This document shows, piece after piece, positions 1 through 6,530 of a DNA stretch of 10,595 bases. The DNA is from F23-D06 sp963643165 (GTDB lineage: Bacteria > Bacteroidota > Bacteroidia > Bacteroidales > WCHB1-69). The translations under genes and the position numbers were made by a program. Location: positions 1 through 10,595 of the forward strand of contig CAVIJD010000053.1 of NCBI GenBank assembly GCA_963643165.1, written 5' to 3'. Numbering within the stretch: the first letter of the stretch is position 1; each line of letters starts with the position of its first letter. The notes beneath the pieces are model-generated. The model ran no database searches and was not told the DNA's origin. It was given only the letters and a program-made list of their open reading frames with translations.

Positions 1-31
1 CCAACTGATGATGCACAGGGACTTTTTTCAC
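1..31 (-). CDS. Start of a probable C39-peptidase ABC exporter (partial, runs off the window)
   Basis: The minus strand reads GTG AAA AAA GTC CCT GTG CAT CAT CAG TTG at the edge, giving (M)KKVPVHHQL. The GTG shares its first G with the TAG stop of the outer-membrane barrel gene (TAGTG overlap), the usual layout of translationally coupled genes. The pattern MKK-(V/I/F)-P-x-x-x-Q-L is how many peptidase-containing ABC transporters (C39 family) begin, just before the catalytic Cys motif, which would lie outside this window. Such a protein would cleave the precursor after its GG motif and export the core across the inner membrane. Only ten codons are visible, so the family call rests on this short match and on operon context. 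A different inner-membrane or periplasmic component is possible. Confidence 0.55.
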   Translation of the reverse strand, partial: MKKVPVHHQL

Positions 32-2421
32 TACAATCTTCCTTGAATGGTACTATTGTGTTTCCAGACATCTCTTGTCCTTTGGTTCCCGAACCTCAAA
101 TTAAAAGCGATCCAATAGGTTCTGCCATAGCGAAAATTATTTTGCGTAAAAGAATATGAGTCCGTATTCAGGGTGTAATTAATGTTCCAATCTAATATGT
201 CATCTACGCCAAATGCCAAAACGAAATTTCCAAATTCTTTGGATATGTCAGTTCCGAGAAAACAATTGTTAGACATAGTCCAACCAGCTCCGGAAGAGGG
301 CGAAGAATACTGAAATCGCGCAGACAGTCTCCATGATTGCTTTTTGTCCAAAGCAGTGCTCAATGACAGGTCAAAGATGTAGGAAAGAGGGGAAGTCGGA
401 TTGTAGGCGGCTATTTCCGTTGATGTTACGTCGTAAATGCGATAACTGAGGCTAAACAGCGCCGACAGTGCCAAATAGTCATTGAAGAGGTATTTGTCTG
501 CACTGATTCTGCCGTACAAAAAATGATTATTGCCATAGTTCAATTCTGTGATGCGTGTCACACCGCCAGACTCTGGAATATAGAACTGGGCCCAAGCGTC
601 TTTTATAAATGAGTAGGACAGGTTTAACATGTAGTCTTGGAACAGTCTGTAGGTGAAATCAACATCATAACTTTTACATGGGTGTAAGGATATGTCATTG
701 GCCTGATAAAGGGATGGGGAATAATAGACTTTGAAAGGATTTCGCTGGCTGTATCCGGGTATTCGGAGACCACTTGTGAAATCCAAATCAAATTCATGGT
801 TCTCCCACGCATGATACACCAATGAAAAAGAGGGGAAGACGTTCGGCATCTTGTCGGAAACTTCCTCATGGGTTGTTCTTTGTATTCCTTTGTAACAATA
901 ATACTCTCCGCGCAATCCGGCAGACAATGACAATTTACTTGATATTTCCCAGTCTATTTTGGCATACAATGCCGATGTAATATCCTTAAAGTCAAATGTA
1001 TTGCTTTGCGTTGTGTCGGCTTCTGTCCCGATTATGTTGTCCACAAGAAAAACATAGTTCACTATTGCACCATACGTGTTAACCCCAGCCTGAAACAGCA
1101 GTTTGTCGTTAATCTGATATTTATAGGCGGCTTTAAAATCCAAGGCGTCTGTGATGCTCGAGGATTGAGAAAGGTATTCTGAACATATAGAGTCGCCAAA
1201 ATGTTGTTTCTGAGACTTATAGCGCAGAGGGCTGTCTTTTTCTTTTCGGTTATAAAAGAAATCTAAAGTCAAGTTCTGACTGTCGTTAATTTTCAGCGAA
1301 TAATTCAGGTTTGCAAACAACGTGTATTGCAACTTTGATTCAAGGTTGCGTTTCGTCACATCAGTTGAGTCGGGCAGGCTGTCCTGTGAATTGGAAACAT
1401 AATAGCGGCTTTCTGTAATGGTTTGATCTATAAATGGGTGTGAAAGTGATCCGCCTAACTGAAGGCCTATTACCTGATTGGGCTTAATGTTCCAATCCAG
1501 CAGGATGTGCAAAGACTCCGACAACGTTCTTTGTAAATCGCTGATCTTGTTTTCCACTTGTTTGTTGTTTGGATAGGTGTATTTATTCTCCTGTTTTGAA
1601 ATATAGGGATCGTAAAAAACTCCTGCAATGATACTTGCATTGATTTTTTTCTTCTGCATAGACAAATAAAGTTTGAAATCAGGGGAGTTGAGTGTCCAGT
1701 TGTCTTTCTGATTGTCCATTATGGTAATGCTGCCCGAAACGCCGTCTCCAGGGGCTTTCTTTAAAATAATGTTCAAGATACCATTGCGTTCGGTGGAAGG
1801 GTATTCGCTGCCAGGACTGGTTATCACTTCGATTTTTTCAATGTTTTCGGCAGGGATCCTCTTGGGGTCTATGTTACTCTTGCGCCCATTCACATAGATG
1901 GTTGCAGTTCCTTTGTTGAGAATTTCCAATTCTCCAGCAGTAGAGACCGTTACGAGCGGAGCATATTTCAGCACTTCCACGACACTTCTGCCTGCGGCTA
2001 AAGGTGAAGAACTGATATTGGTTATGGTATAACAACTCGCACTCCGTTCGACTGAAAGATGTTTTGATTGTACCGTCACCTCTTTCATCATCACGGCATC
2101 TGGGGCAATTTCAAAAGTTGTATGCTGAACGGCTGTGGATAAGGATTCACGCAAGGCAACATATCCGTATGCCTGAACGAACAGCCATTTGTTTTGCAGA
2201 TCTGAGGGCAGGGCGATTTCAAAATTCCCCACTGAATCCGTCATGGTTGAGGCTTTTTCATTGTTGTTTTCGTCCAAAACGAGAACAACGGCCATTTGAA
2301 CTGGGGTCTTGTCTTGGTCAATGACGTTCGCCTTGAATGTTCGTTGTGCGTTTAAGCAGACTGGCAAAAGCAAGAAAAAGCCTAAACTCAACTTCAAAAT
2401 AGCAGAAGAGAAATTTCGCAT
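31..2421 (-). CDS. TonB-dependent-receptor-like outer-membrane beta-barrel protein of the RiPP operon
   Basis: This 796-residue protein starts with a signal peptide (residues 1-25: charged start, LGFFLLLPVCL core, cut probably after LNA, before QRTF). Residues about 27-110 form a carboxypeptidase-regulatory-like Ig domain (FKANVIDQ...TDSVGNFEI...). Residues about 112-226 are a plug domain, opening with the TonB-box-like EVTVQS and including IYVNGRK, IEKIEVITSPGSEYPS and GILNIILKK. The rest, about 230-796, is rich in alternating aromatic beta strands and fits the Bacteroidota outer-membrane beta-barrel family related to TonB-dependent receptors (PF14905 type). The end, after NLRFGNQ, is a short charged tail closing in GRL, as in that family. 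Its ATG lies 42 bp after the maturase stop, so it is co-transcribed. I infer a role in release of the modified peptide across the outer membrane, or in uptake or self-recognition. The sequence cannot tell these apart. Confidence 0.88.
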   Translation of the reverse strand: MRNFSSAILKLSLGFFLLLPVCLNAQRTFKANVIDQDKTPVQMAVVLVLDENNNEKASTMTDSVGNFEIALPSDLQNKWLFVQAYGYVALRESLSTAVQHTTFEIAPDAVMMKEVTVQSKHLSVERSASCYTITNISSSPLAAGRSVVEVLKYAPLVTVSTAGELEILNKGTATIYVNGRKSNIDPKRIPAENIEKIEVITSPGSEYPSTERNGILNIILKKAPGDGVSGSITIMDNQKDNWTLNSPDFKLYLSMQKKKINASIIAGVFYDPYISKQENKYTYPNNKQVENKISDLQRTLSESLHILLDWNIKPNQVIGLQLGGSLSHPFIDQTITESRYYVSNSQDSLPDSTDVTKRNLESKLQYTLFANLNYSLKINDSQNLTLDFFYNRKEKDSPLRYKSQKQHFGDSICSEYLSQSSSITDALDFKAAYKYQINDKLLFQAGVNTYGAIVNYVFLVDNIIGTEADTTQSNTFDFKDITSALYAKIDWEISSKLSLSAGLRGEYYCYKGIQRTTHEEVSDKMPNVFPSFSLVYHAWENHEFDLDFTSGLRIPGYSQRNPFKVYYSPSLYQANDISLHPCKSYDVDFTYRLFQDYMLNLSYSFIKDAWAQFYIPESGGVTRITELNYGNNHFLYGRISADKYLFNDYLALSALFSLSYRIYDVTSTEIAAYNPTSPLSYIFDLSLSTALDKKQSWRLSARFQYSSPSSGAGWTMSNNCFLGTDISKEFGNFVLAFGVDDILDWNINYTLNTDSYSFTQNNFRYGRTYWIAFNLRFGNQRTRDVWKHNSTIQGRL

Positions 2422-2463
2422 AATTTCGATTTTTTAAGGGTTGATTTTAGATTTGACAATGTA

Positions 2464-3726
2464 TTAGTAAAACCTGTCAAGAATGATTCTGTTTATTTTT
2501 CTGTCGTCAACGTCAAATATACAAACATCGTCTTGTATCTCAGACCGTTTCTGAACACAACCGCCGCCGCATAGCGGGAATATGGAACATGTTTCACAAA
2601 TCTTTTTTGGAGGATATTGATGCAACCAATTCTTCAAAGAAATCACGTCCCAATCAACGTCTCCTTTTTTGTTCAAATGGCCTAATCGTTCACTTTTGTT
2701 GAAATCACGTGCCGTACACTTAAATACATCGCCATTGTAATTGAGTAGAAGTTGATTTACATAATCTGCGTAACAAGGGAATCGAAGGTTATCCACATTG
2801 ACATTAGGTGTTGACACACGGAAGCCCCGCTGGCGAATCATTTCCATAACTTCTGTTTCATTGAAGTCTTTGTCTTTTTCTTGCCATACTTTTTGTAAGT
2901 CAAATTTGAGATGTGCCTTTTCGACATCATTGAGGGCATTGAGATCTTCCAATATTGACGGAAAAGAAAGGAAATTATCGGCAGTATAGTTTATCCGCAA
3001 TAGAACATCAATCTGATTGCTCAACAGGAGTTTAACGTTGTTTAAGATTGTATCGTAAGTCCCGATGTTGCCTGACAGAAATCGTGTAATATTGTGATGC
3101 TTCCTATCCCCGTCAAGTGTAATCTGAAATCCGACATCTGCGTTGATTTGTGCAAGATAATCTATTGTTTTGTGGTCAACCAAAACGCCATTTGTAGTAA
3201 AAACTACATGAAGACCAACTCGGTGACACTGGCAACATTTAATAACGTGCTCAATGATAATCTTGACGGATTCAAATTCTAACAAAGGTTCTCCTCCGAA
3301 AAAATAGAGAGAAAACGATTTTAACGGCTGTTTTTCAAACACGTTGTCAATGAATTTCAATATTGAAATCATTGTTGTCTCTGTTATTTTAGAGCCTTTA
3401 ATATGATTTTCATAGCAATACCAGCAATGTAAATTACAATCCAATGTGGGATTTACTATGAGTCGAAACTGTTCCTTGTTATTCTTGATTGATAGTGATT
3501 TTTGCAACTGGGCACGATATTCGTCGATGCCGTCCTCTACAATAACATTTGCACGATAAAGTTCCTCAAAAAGAGTCGGACAGGTGCTTTGCAAAGCATC
3601 GGCAGAAATTTCAAGATGTTTCGATAATGTTGAATTCAGCAATACAAATTTGTCTGACGCTGCATTGTAAATGCATTTTGTCTTGTCAGAGAGAGAAATA
3701 AGATTGTTGTATATGCTGTATCTCAT
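2464..3726 (-). CDS. Radical SAM/SPASM peptide maturase (GG-Bacteroidales type)
   Basis: This 420-residue enzyme is probably cytoplasmic and should modify the precursor encoded just upstream, using S-adenosylmethionine and iron-sulfur clusters. The radical SAM cluster motif CxxxCxxC is at C97, C101 and C104 (CNLHCWYC). The SAM-binding GGEP is at 144-147, followed by FTTNG (176-180) and ITLDG (202-206). The C-terminal SPASM domain is complete: C318, G332-x4-C337, C377-x2-C380-x5-C386-x3-C390, then C402, enough to hold two auxiliary 4Fe-4S clusters. Residues 1-85, before the barrel, resemble the N-terminal peptide-binding segment of such maturases. The ATG is preceded by TTTTTTTAGG, with 67 bp separating it from the precursor stop. 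Family members make thioether, carbon-carbon or related side-chain changes. Which one occurs here cannot be deduced. A sulfatase-maturase role is unlikely because no sulfatase is nearby and a Cys-rich GG peptide is adjacent. Confidence 0.92.
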   Translation of the reverse strand: MRYSIYNNLISLSDKTKCIYNAASDKFVLLNSTLSKHLEISADALQSTCPTLFEELYRANVIVEDGIDEYRAQLQKSLSIKNNKEQFRLIVNPTLDCNLHCWYCYENHIKGSKITETTMISILKFIDNVFEKQPLKSFSLYFFGGEPLLEFESVKIIIEHVIKCCQCHRVGLHVVFTTNGVLVDHKTIDYLAQINADVGFQITLDGDRKHHNITRFLSGNIGTYDTILNNVKLLLSNQIDVLLRINYTADNFLSFPSILEDLNALNDVEKAHLKFDLQKVWQEKDKDFNETEVMEMIRQRGFRVSTPNVNVDNLRFPCYADYVNQLLLNYNGDVFKCTARDFNKSERLGHLNKKGDVDWDVISLKNWLHQYPPKKICETCSIFPLCGGGCVQKRSEIQDDVCIFDVDDRKINRIILDRFY

Positions 3727-3775
3727 CCTAAAAAAAATATGCTGACAGCGCCAATGTGAAAAACAACGGCAAAAT

Positions 3776-3793
3776 TTGACGACAGAATGTCAA
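3776..3793 (-). other. Weak hairpin between precursor and maturase genes
   Basis: Directly after the precursor stop, the minus strand reads TTGAC-ATTCTGTC-GTCAA followed by ATTTTG: a 5-bp stem with an 8-base loop. It could slow transcription or protect the 3' end of the precursor message, giving more precursor than enzyme, as is often useful in RiPP operons. The stem is short and A+T-rich and the T tract is poor, so it is not a convincing terminator. Confidence 0.25.
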
Positions 3794-4054
3794 CTATCGA
3801 ATCTTATTTTGACATGAACCGCCATTTGAGGTTTTTCCACAACCTATCCAAGTGTCGTTGACGCAAGATCCATTGTTAATGCTTGTCTTGCAAGACATGC
3901 TTTTATTAATGCAATCTTTTTCGTTTGTGGTTTGTCCGCCAACAATATCTTCTGGATTCACGTTCAATGTCATTATCTGTTGCTCGGAAAGATAATTTTG
4001 CTCCAAATTGCTGACAAATTTCTCGATTTCTTGTTTTTGTGATGCCTTTTTCAT
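3794..4054 (-). CDS. RiPP precursor peptide, double-glycine leader and Cys-rich core
   Basis: This 86-residue peptide has two parts. The leader (1-40) is charged and helical-looking, with LSEQQIMTL and NPEDIVGG, ending at a double glycine (G39-G40) typical of C39-peptidase cleavage. The predicted core is 46 residues, rich in Asn, Gly, Ser, Thr and Lys, with cysteines at 48, 55, 64, 72 and 81. Two similar modules are visible: CKTSINNGSC (55-64) and CGKTSNGGSC (72-81), each C-x8-C and followed by x-Asn. An in-frame TTG at 4084 would add ten residues. I chose the ATG at 4054 because it gives the typical MKK start and follows an A-rich stretch. Leader type, size and an adjacent radical SAM/SPASM enzyme place it with the GG-Bacteroidales natural product precursors. 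The product could be an antibacterial or signalling peptide; its activity is unknown. Confidence 0.85.
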   Translation of the reverse strand: MKKASQKQEIEKFVSNLEQNYLSEQQIMTLNVNPEDIVGGQTTNEKDCINKSMSCKTSINNGSCVNDTWIGCGKTSNGGSCQNKIR

Positions 4055-4162
4055 TTTTTTATAATTTTTTTGTTTGCTGGGCAATTCGTTTAATTGCAGT
4101 ATTTGCTGATTTTTAAAAGTAGAGTGAAGCCCTTAAGCCTAAACATTCAAAAATCAACGCGA

Positions 4163-4193
4163 CAAATGTAATGAATAATTGTCAAAATGTCAA
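4163..4193 (-). promoter_or_regulatory. Bacteroidota-type promoter of the RiPP operon
   Basis: Read on the minus strand, TTG (4193-4191) is followed after 20 bases by TACATTTG (4170-4163). This matches the Bacteroidota primary sigma consensus (TTTG / about 19-21 bases / TAnnTTTG) well. Transcription would start near 4156, leaving a 5' leader of about 100 bases before the precursor ATG. The -33 side contains a direct repeat, TTGACA-TT-TTGACA (4193-4180), that could also be a regulator site. Confidence 0.7.
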
Positions 4194-4252
4194 GGTTTTT
4201 TCTCGTTTCTTTTGAAAAATAATATAAATAATTGTGTGTTAGGGTTTTGAAT

Positions 4253-4468
4253 TTATTGTAGTTCTTCCAGAAAATCCCCTGCCGTTTCCCCTCTGAATGT
4301 CAATACGTCTGTTCTGATGTTGGCGAGCGCTTCTGTCATAATCAGTTGTCCAGCCAAGGCGCTGTCTTTTGCGAATTCCGTTGAACAGATTACGATGCTT
4401 TGACAGGGCAAAGATAAGGAGAAAAGAATGATGAGTGTGATTGAAAATAGATTACTTTTGCACTTTTT
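4253..4468 (-). pseudogene. Unassigned open frame, possibly a decayed small gene
   Basis: The minus strand is open for 71 sense codons between a TGA at 4471-4469 and a TAA at 4255-4253. The translation begins KKCKSNLFSITLIILFSL, like a signal peptide or membrane segment, and continues with STEFAKDSALAGQL, MTEALANIRTDVLTF and GDFLEELQ, a plausible protein-like mixture. No ATG opens it: the first usable codons are a TTG at 4411 (52 residues) and an ATG at 4339 (28 residues), neither with a clear ribosome site. I do not recognise the family. It may be the end of a gene that lost its start, or a chance open frame. The coding-like base composition favours a remnant. Confidence 0.25.
4453..4460 (+). 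promoter_or_regulatory. -7 promoter element for the 2-epimerase gene
   Basis: TACTTTTG is an exact match to TAnnTTTG and would place the transcript start near 4467, 15 bases before the ATG at 4482. No good -33 TTTG lies at the expected distance (around 4430), which lowers confidence. If real, it excludes the longer start at 4428, because that codon would lie upstream of the transcript. Confidence 0.4.
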
Positions 4469-4481
4469 TCAAAAAACAGAT

Positions 4482-5546
4482 ATGAAAATCCTCAGTGTCA
4501 TAGGGGCAAGGCCTCAGTTTGTGAAAGCCGCAATGGTGAGCCGCAAAATTGGTCGCTGTCCCGACGTGCAAGAAATATTGGTGCATACGGGCCAGCATTT
4601 TGACCGCAATATGTCGCAGCTTTTTTTTGACGAGATGGGTCTCCGCGCACCGGATTACAATCTTGGCATCCATAGTATGCCTCACGATGAGATGGTGGAT
4701 GCCATGGGAGATAAAATAGGGCAGATTATTGATGAGGTTAACCCTGACATAATGCTGGTGTATGGCGACACGGATTCGACTTGGGCAGGTGCGCGTACGG
4801 CATATCGCAAGCATCTGAAAGTCTGCCACGTGGAGGCCGGCCTTCGCTCGGGCAACCTTGCTATGCGGGAGGAATTCAACAGAGTGCAGACGGACAAGGT
4901 TAGTCACATACTCTTTGCCCCTACGGGGAAAGCGGTGGATAACCTTCTGCGAGAGGGTGTTGAGGCAGAGCGGATTGTTGTTTCCGGCGATGTGATGAAG
5001 GATGCCGTTCTCCATTTTCGCGAAAACGCACGATGTCCGGATGCGCTTTTGCCCGACCGTTTTCTGCTTTGTACTTTGCACCGCGCCGAGAATACCGATG
5101 ATGCTGAAATTTTGCGCACTTTGCTGCTCGCCATCGAGAAGGTGTGCGAAATGCGGCCCGTCGTGATGCCGCTGCACCCGCGCACCCGCCAACGCATGGA
5201 ACAGATAGGCTGGGATTTCCACCTTTCCCCGATAGTTTTTATCCCGCCCGTCGGCTATCTTGAGATGCTTTACCTGCTCGAAAATTGCGAATTGGTGCTG
5301 ACCGACAGCGGAGGTGTCCAGAAAGAGGCCTGCTTTTTCGAAAAAGGCTGCGTCACGCTACGGGAAGAGACGGAATGGACGGAATTGACGGACTGCGGCT
5401 GCAATTGTCTGGCCGGACATGATGGCGACAAGATTGTCAAGGCAGCCGCTCGCTTTCTCCAAGTGCCGCCTGCATTCCCGAACGACTTGTACGGAGACGG
5501 TCATGCCGCCGCTGTTATTGTGCAGAAGATGCGCGAAATGCTATAA
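4482..5546 (+). CDS. wecB: UDP-N-acetylglucosamine 2-epimerase, non-hydrolysing
   Basis: This enzyme interconverts UDP-GlcNAc and UDP-ManNAc in the cytoplasm, supplying ManNAc-type sugars for surface polysaccharides. The 354-residue length is usual for the family. Visible motifs are GARPQFVKAAMV (8-19), HTGQHFDRNMSQLFF (35-49), YGDTDST (94-100, D96), HVEAGLRS (116-123, E118), REEFNR (129-134), LHRAEN (199-204, H200), PLHPRT (230-235) and DSGGVQKEA (275-283). D96, E118, E131 and H200 match the catalytic acids and His known from the E. coli enzyme. The LREETEW segment near 293-299 is the variant found in many Bacteroidota and archaeal members. An in-frame ATG at 4428 would add 18 residues, but the homologous protein starts at MKILSVIGARPQ, so I use 4482. 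No other polysaccharide gene lies in the window. The gene overlaps the convergent nuclease gene by 6 bp. Confidence 0.95.
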   Translation: MKILSVIGARPQFVKAAMVSRKIGRCPDVQEILVHTGQHFDRNMSQLFFDEMGLRAPDYNLGIHSMPHDEMVDAMGDKIGQIIDEVNPDIMLVYGDTDSTWAGARTAYRKHLKVCHVEAGLRSGNLAMREEFNRVQTDKVSHILFAPTGKAVDNLLREGVEAERIVVSGDVMKDAVLHFRENARCPDALLPDRFLLCTLHRAENTDDAEILRTLLLAIEKVCEMRPVVMPLHPRTRQRMEQIGWDFHLSPIVFIPPVGYLEMLYLLENCELVLTDSGGVQKEACFFEKGCVTLREETEWTELTDCGCNCLAGHDGDKIVKAAARFLQVPPAFPNDLYGDGHAAAVIVQKMREML

Positions 5547-6347
5547 TCCCCAGAATCGGATGTCGTATGTTGCCTCAATGACGCTCTCGATGGAGTCGTC
5601 CAGCATCGGGAAGAAGTCGATGCCCGTGATGGCCTCTATTTCGTCAACGGTTTTGCAGTAGGTGGTCAATGGTTTGTGCCCGGCTTTGTTCTCAAAATAG
5701 AAACCAACGCTTTGCCATTGCCCGTTGTTTTGGCACAGTACAACCTTGAAAAATGCATCCGGCACGGAGACGTTGTGCTCGCCGATGGTTTTGGCATGCG
5801 CCGATACAACGGGGCCGCAAGTCACATACACGTTCTGAAATTCTTTAGACCAGCCTCGCACTTTTTCTTCCAATGATTTCCAGTCGCCGCTGTTGAGGTT
5901 GTGGTTCTGTGGGCAGATGTTGGAGAGATAGAAACTCTCGCGCATGGCCTGCTCGCTCCATTTCATGTCGCCGGCGGGTGCCATGTGCCCGCGGTCATAA
6001 CCGGAGTTAGAATATTCTTTTGTGTCAGGGCAGTAGCCGGTCACGTCAGGGTCGGGCTCAAAATGCTTGGCGCGCTCTTCCGTGCCCTCGCTCTCCGCTT
6101 CGGTAAGTTCGTAAGCCACCCAGTTGGGGATGCACCAGTCGGGGTTGTAACTGACTGTGTAGCCCGTATGTTCTATTACCTGCTCGGGACGCGTTTGGAT
6201 TAGGGCGGGAACTTCAAGTTTGTCGGGTGCTGCTACTTGTGTGGCGTCTGATTGGCTTTTCTTTTTGAAAGAGTAGAAAAGCAGCAGTCCGCACCCTATA
6301 ATGAGCAAAAGCAGCAGGGCAGGTCTTCTTGTTTGGGTGGATTTCAT
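5541..6347 (-). CDS. DNA/RNA non-specific endonuclease, membrane-anchored or secreted
   Basis: This 268-residue protein belongs to the beta-beta-alpha-metal (Serratia nuclease/EndoG-like) family, which cuts DNA and RNA without sequence preference. The family signature DRGHMAPAGDM is at 118-128, with H121 as the expected general base. SNICPQNHNLNSGDWKSLE follows, with N152 as the likely Mg ligand and E160 as the supporting acid. The spacing H121-N152-E160 fits Serratia nuclease. The N-terminus (arginines, then LLLLLIIGCGLLLFYSF at 11-27, then KKK) is a signal anchor. IIGC at 16-19 could be a lipobox, but the hydrophobic run continues past it, so a membrane anchor is as likely. The catalytic domain should lie in the periplasm or outside, suggesting nucleic-acid scavenging. 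The longer reading from 6527 lacks a signal at its start, so I chose ATG 6347. No immunity-like gene is adjacent, so a toxin role is not suggested. Confidence 0.92.
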   Translation of the reverse strand: MKSTQTRRPALLLLLIIGCGLLLFYSFKKKSQSDATQVAAPDKLEVPALIQTRPEQVIEHTGYTVSYNPDWCIPNWVAYELTEAESEGTEERAKHFEPDPDVTGYCPDTKEYSNSGYDRGHMAPAGDMKWSEQAMRESFYLSNICPQNHNLNSGDWKSLEEKVRGWSKEFQNVYVTCGPVVSAHAKTIGEHNVSVPDAFFKVVLCQNNGQWQSVGFYFENKAGHKPLTTYCKTVDEIEAITGIDFFPMLDDSIESVIEATYDIRFWGL

Positions 6348-6406
6348 GTTTGCGGTATGGTTTTGCGGATTGAATTTGACTTTGCGGTTTTGCCATAAGG
6401 CGAGGG

Positions 6407-6422
6407 CAAAATTACAAAAATA
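6407..6422 (-). promoter_or_regulatory. -7 elements upstream of the nuclease gene
   Basis: On the minus strand, TATTTTTG (6422-6415) and TAATTTTG (6414-6407) both fit TAnnTTTG, directly next to each other. They would start transcripts about 50-60 bases before the nuclease ATG. I find no matching -33 TTTG at 19-21 bases, so they are candidates only. Confidence 0.35.
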
Positions 6423-6454
6423 TCTGTTCCGTGTAGTGCTTTGGATTTTTATGC

Positions 6455-6462
6455 TATTTTTG
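6455..6462 (+). promoter_or_regulatory. -7 element upstream of pepT
   Basis: TATTTTTG fits TAnnTTTG on the plus strand, about 70 bases before the pepT ATG at 6531. The nearest TTTG (6440-6443) is only 11 bases upstream, too close for the usual -33 spacing. It sits in the divergent gap with the nuclease gene, where both promoters must lie. Confidence 0.35.
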
Positions 6463-6530
6463 TTCCCGTTTTTCTGCCTGAAACGTGGGTAGATGTTTGG
6501 TTCAGAATAATCATTATTATTTTTCAAAAT

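Larger units (their letters stand above)
4085..4481. other. Intergenic boundary between the RiPP operon and the 2-epimerase gene
   Basis: This is a divergent gap of about 400 bases. The part from 4085 to about 4250 is strongly A+T-rich and carries the RiPP operon promoter. The part from about 4253 to 4420 is clearly richer in G+C, like coding DNA, and holds an open minus-strand frame described separately. The last 30 bases carry a plus-strand -7 element. I see no tRNA, insertion sequence or attachment-site repeat here. Confidence 0.6.

Noticed and set aside
3727..3793. Readthrough extension of the precursor past its TAG, giving a hydrophobic tail
   Set aside because: The frame stays open for about 21 codons to a second TAG just before the maturase ATG, but this would need stop-codon readthrough, and the reading has no support beyond its being open.
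4428..4481. N-terminal extension of the 2-epimerase from ATG 4428
   Set aside because: The 18 extra residues do not belong to the family, which begins at MKIL-x-x-x-GARPQ, and a -7 promoter element lies inside the extension.
4452..5222. 256-residue minus-strand open frame inside the 2-epimerase gene
   Set aside because: It mirrors conserved 2-epimerase codons and shows no family motif of its own.
6348..6527. N-terminal extension of the nuclease from 6527
   Set aside because: It would put a long polar stretch before the signal anchor at MKSTQ, cross the pepT start region and overlap candidate promoter elements.
6441..6530. N-terminal extension of PepT from ATG 6441
   Set aside because: PepT proteins start at the MKEEILKRF-type sequence; the extension overlaps the likely promoter.
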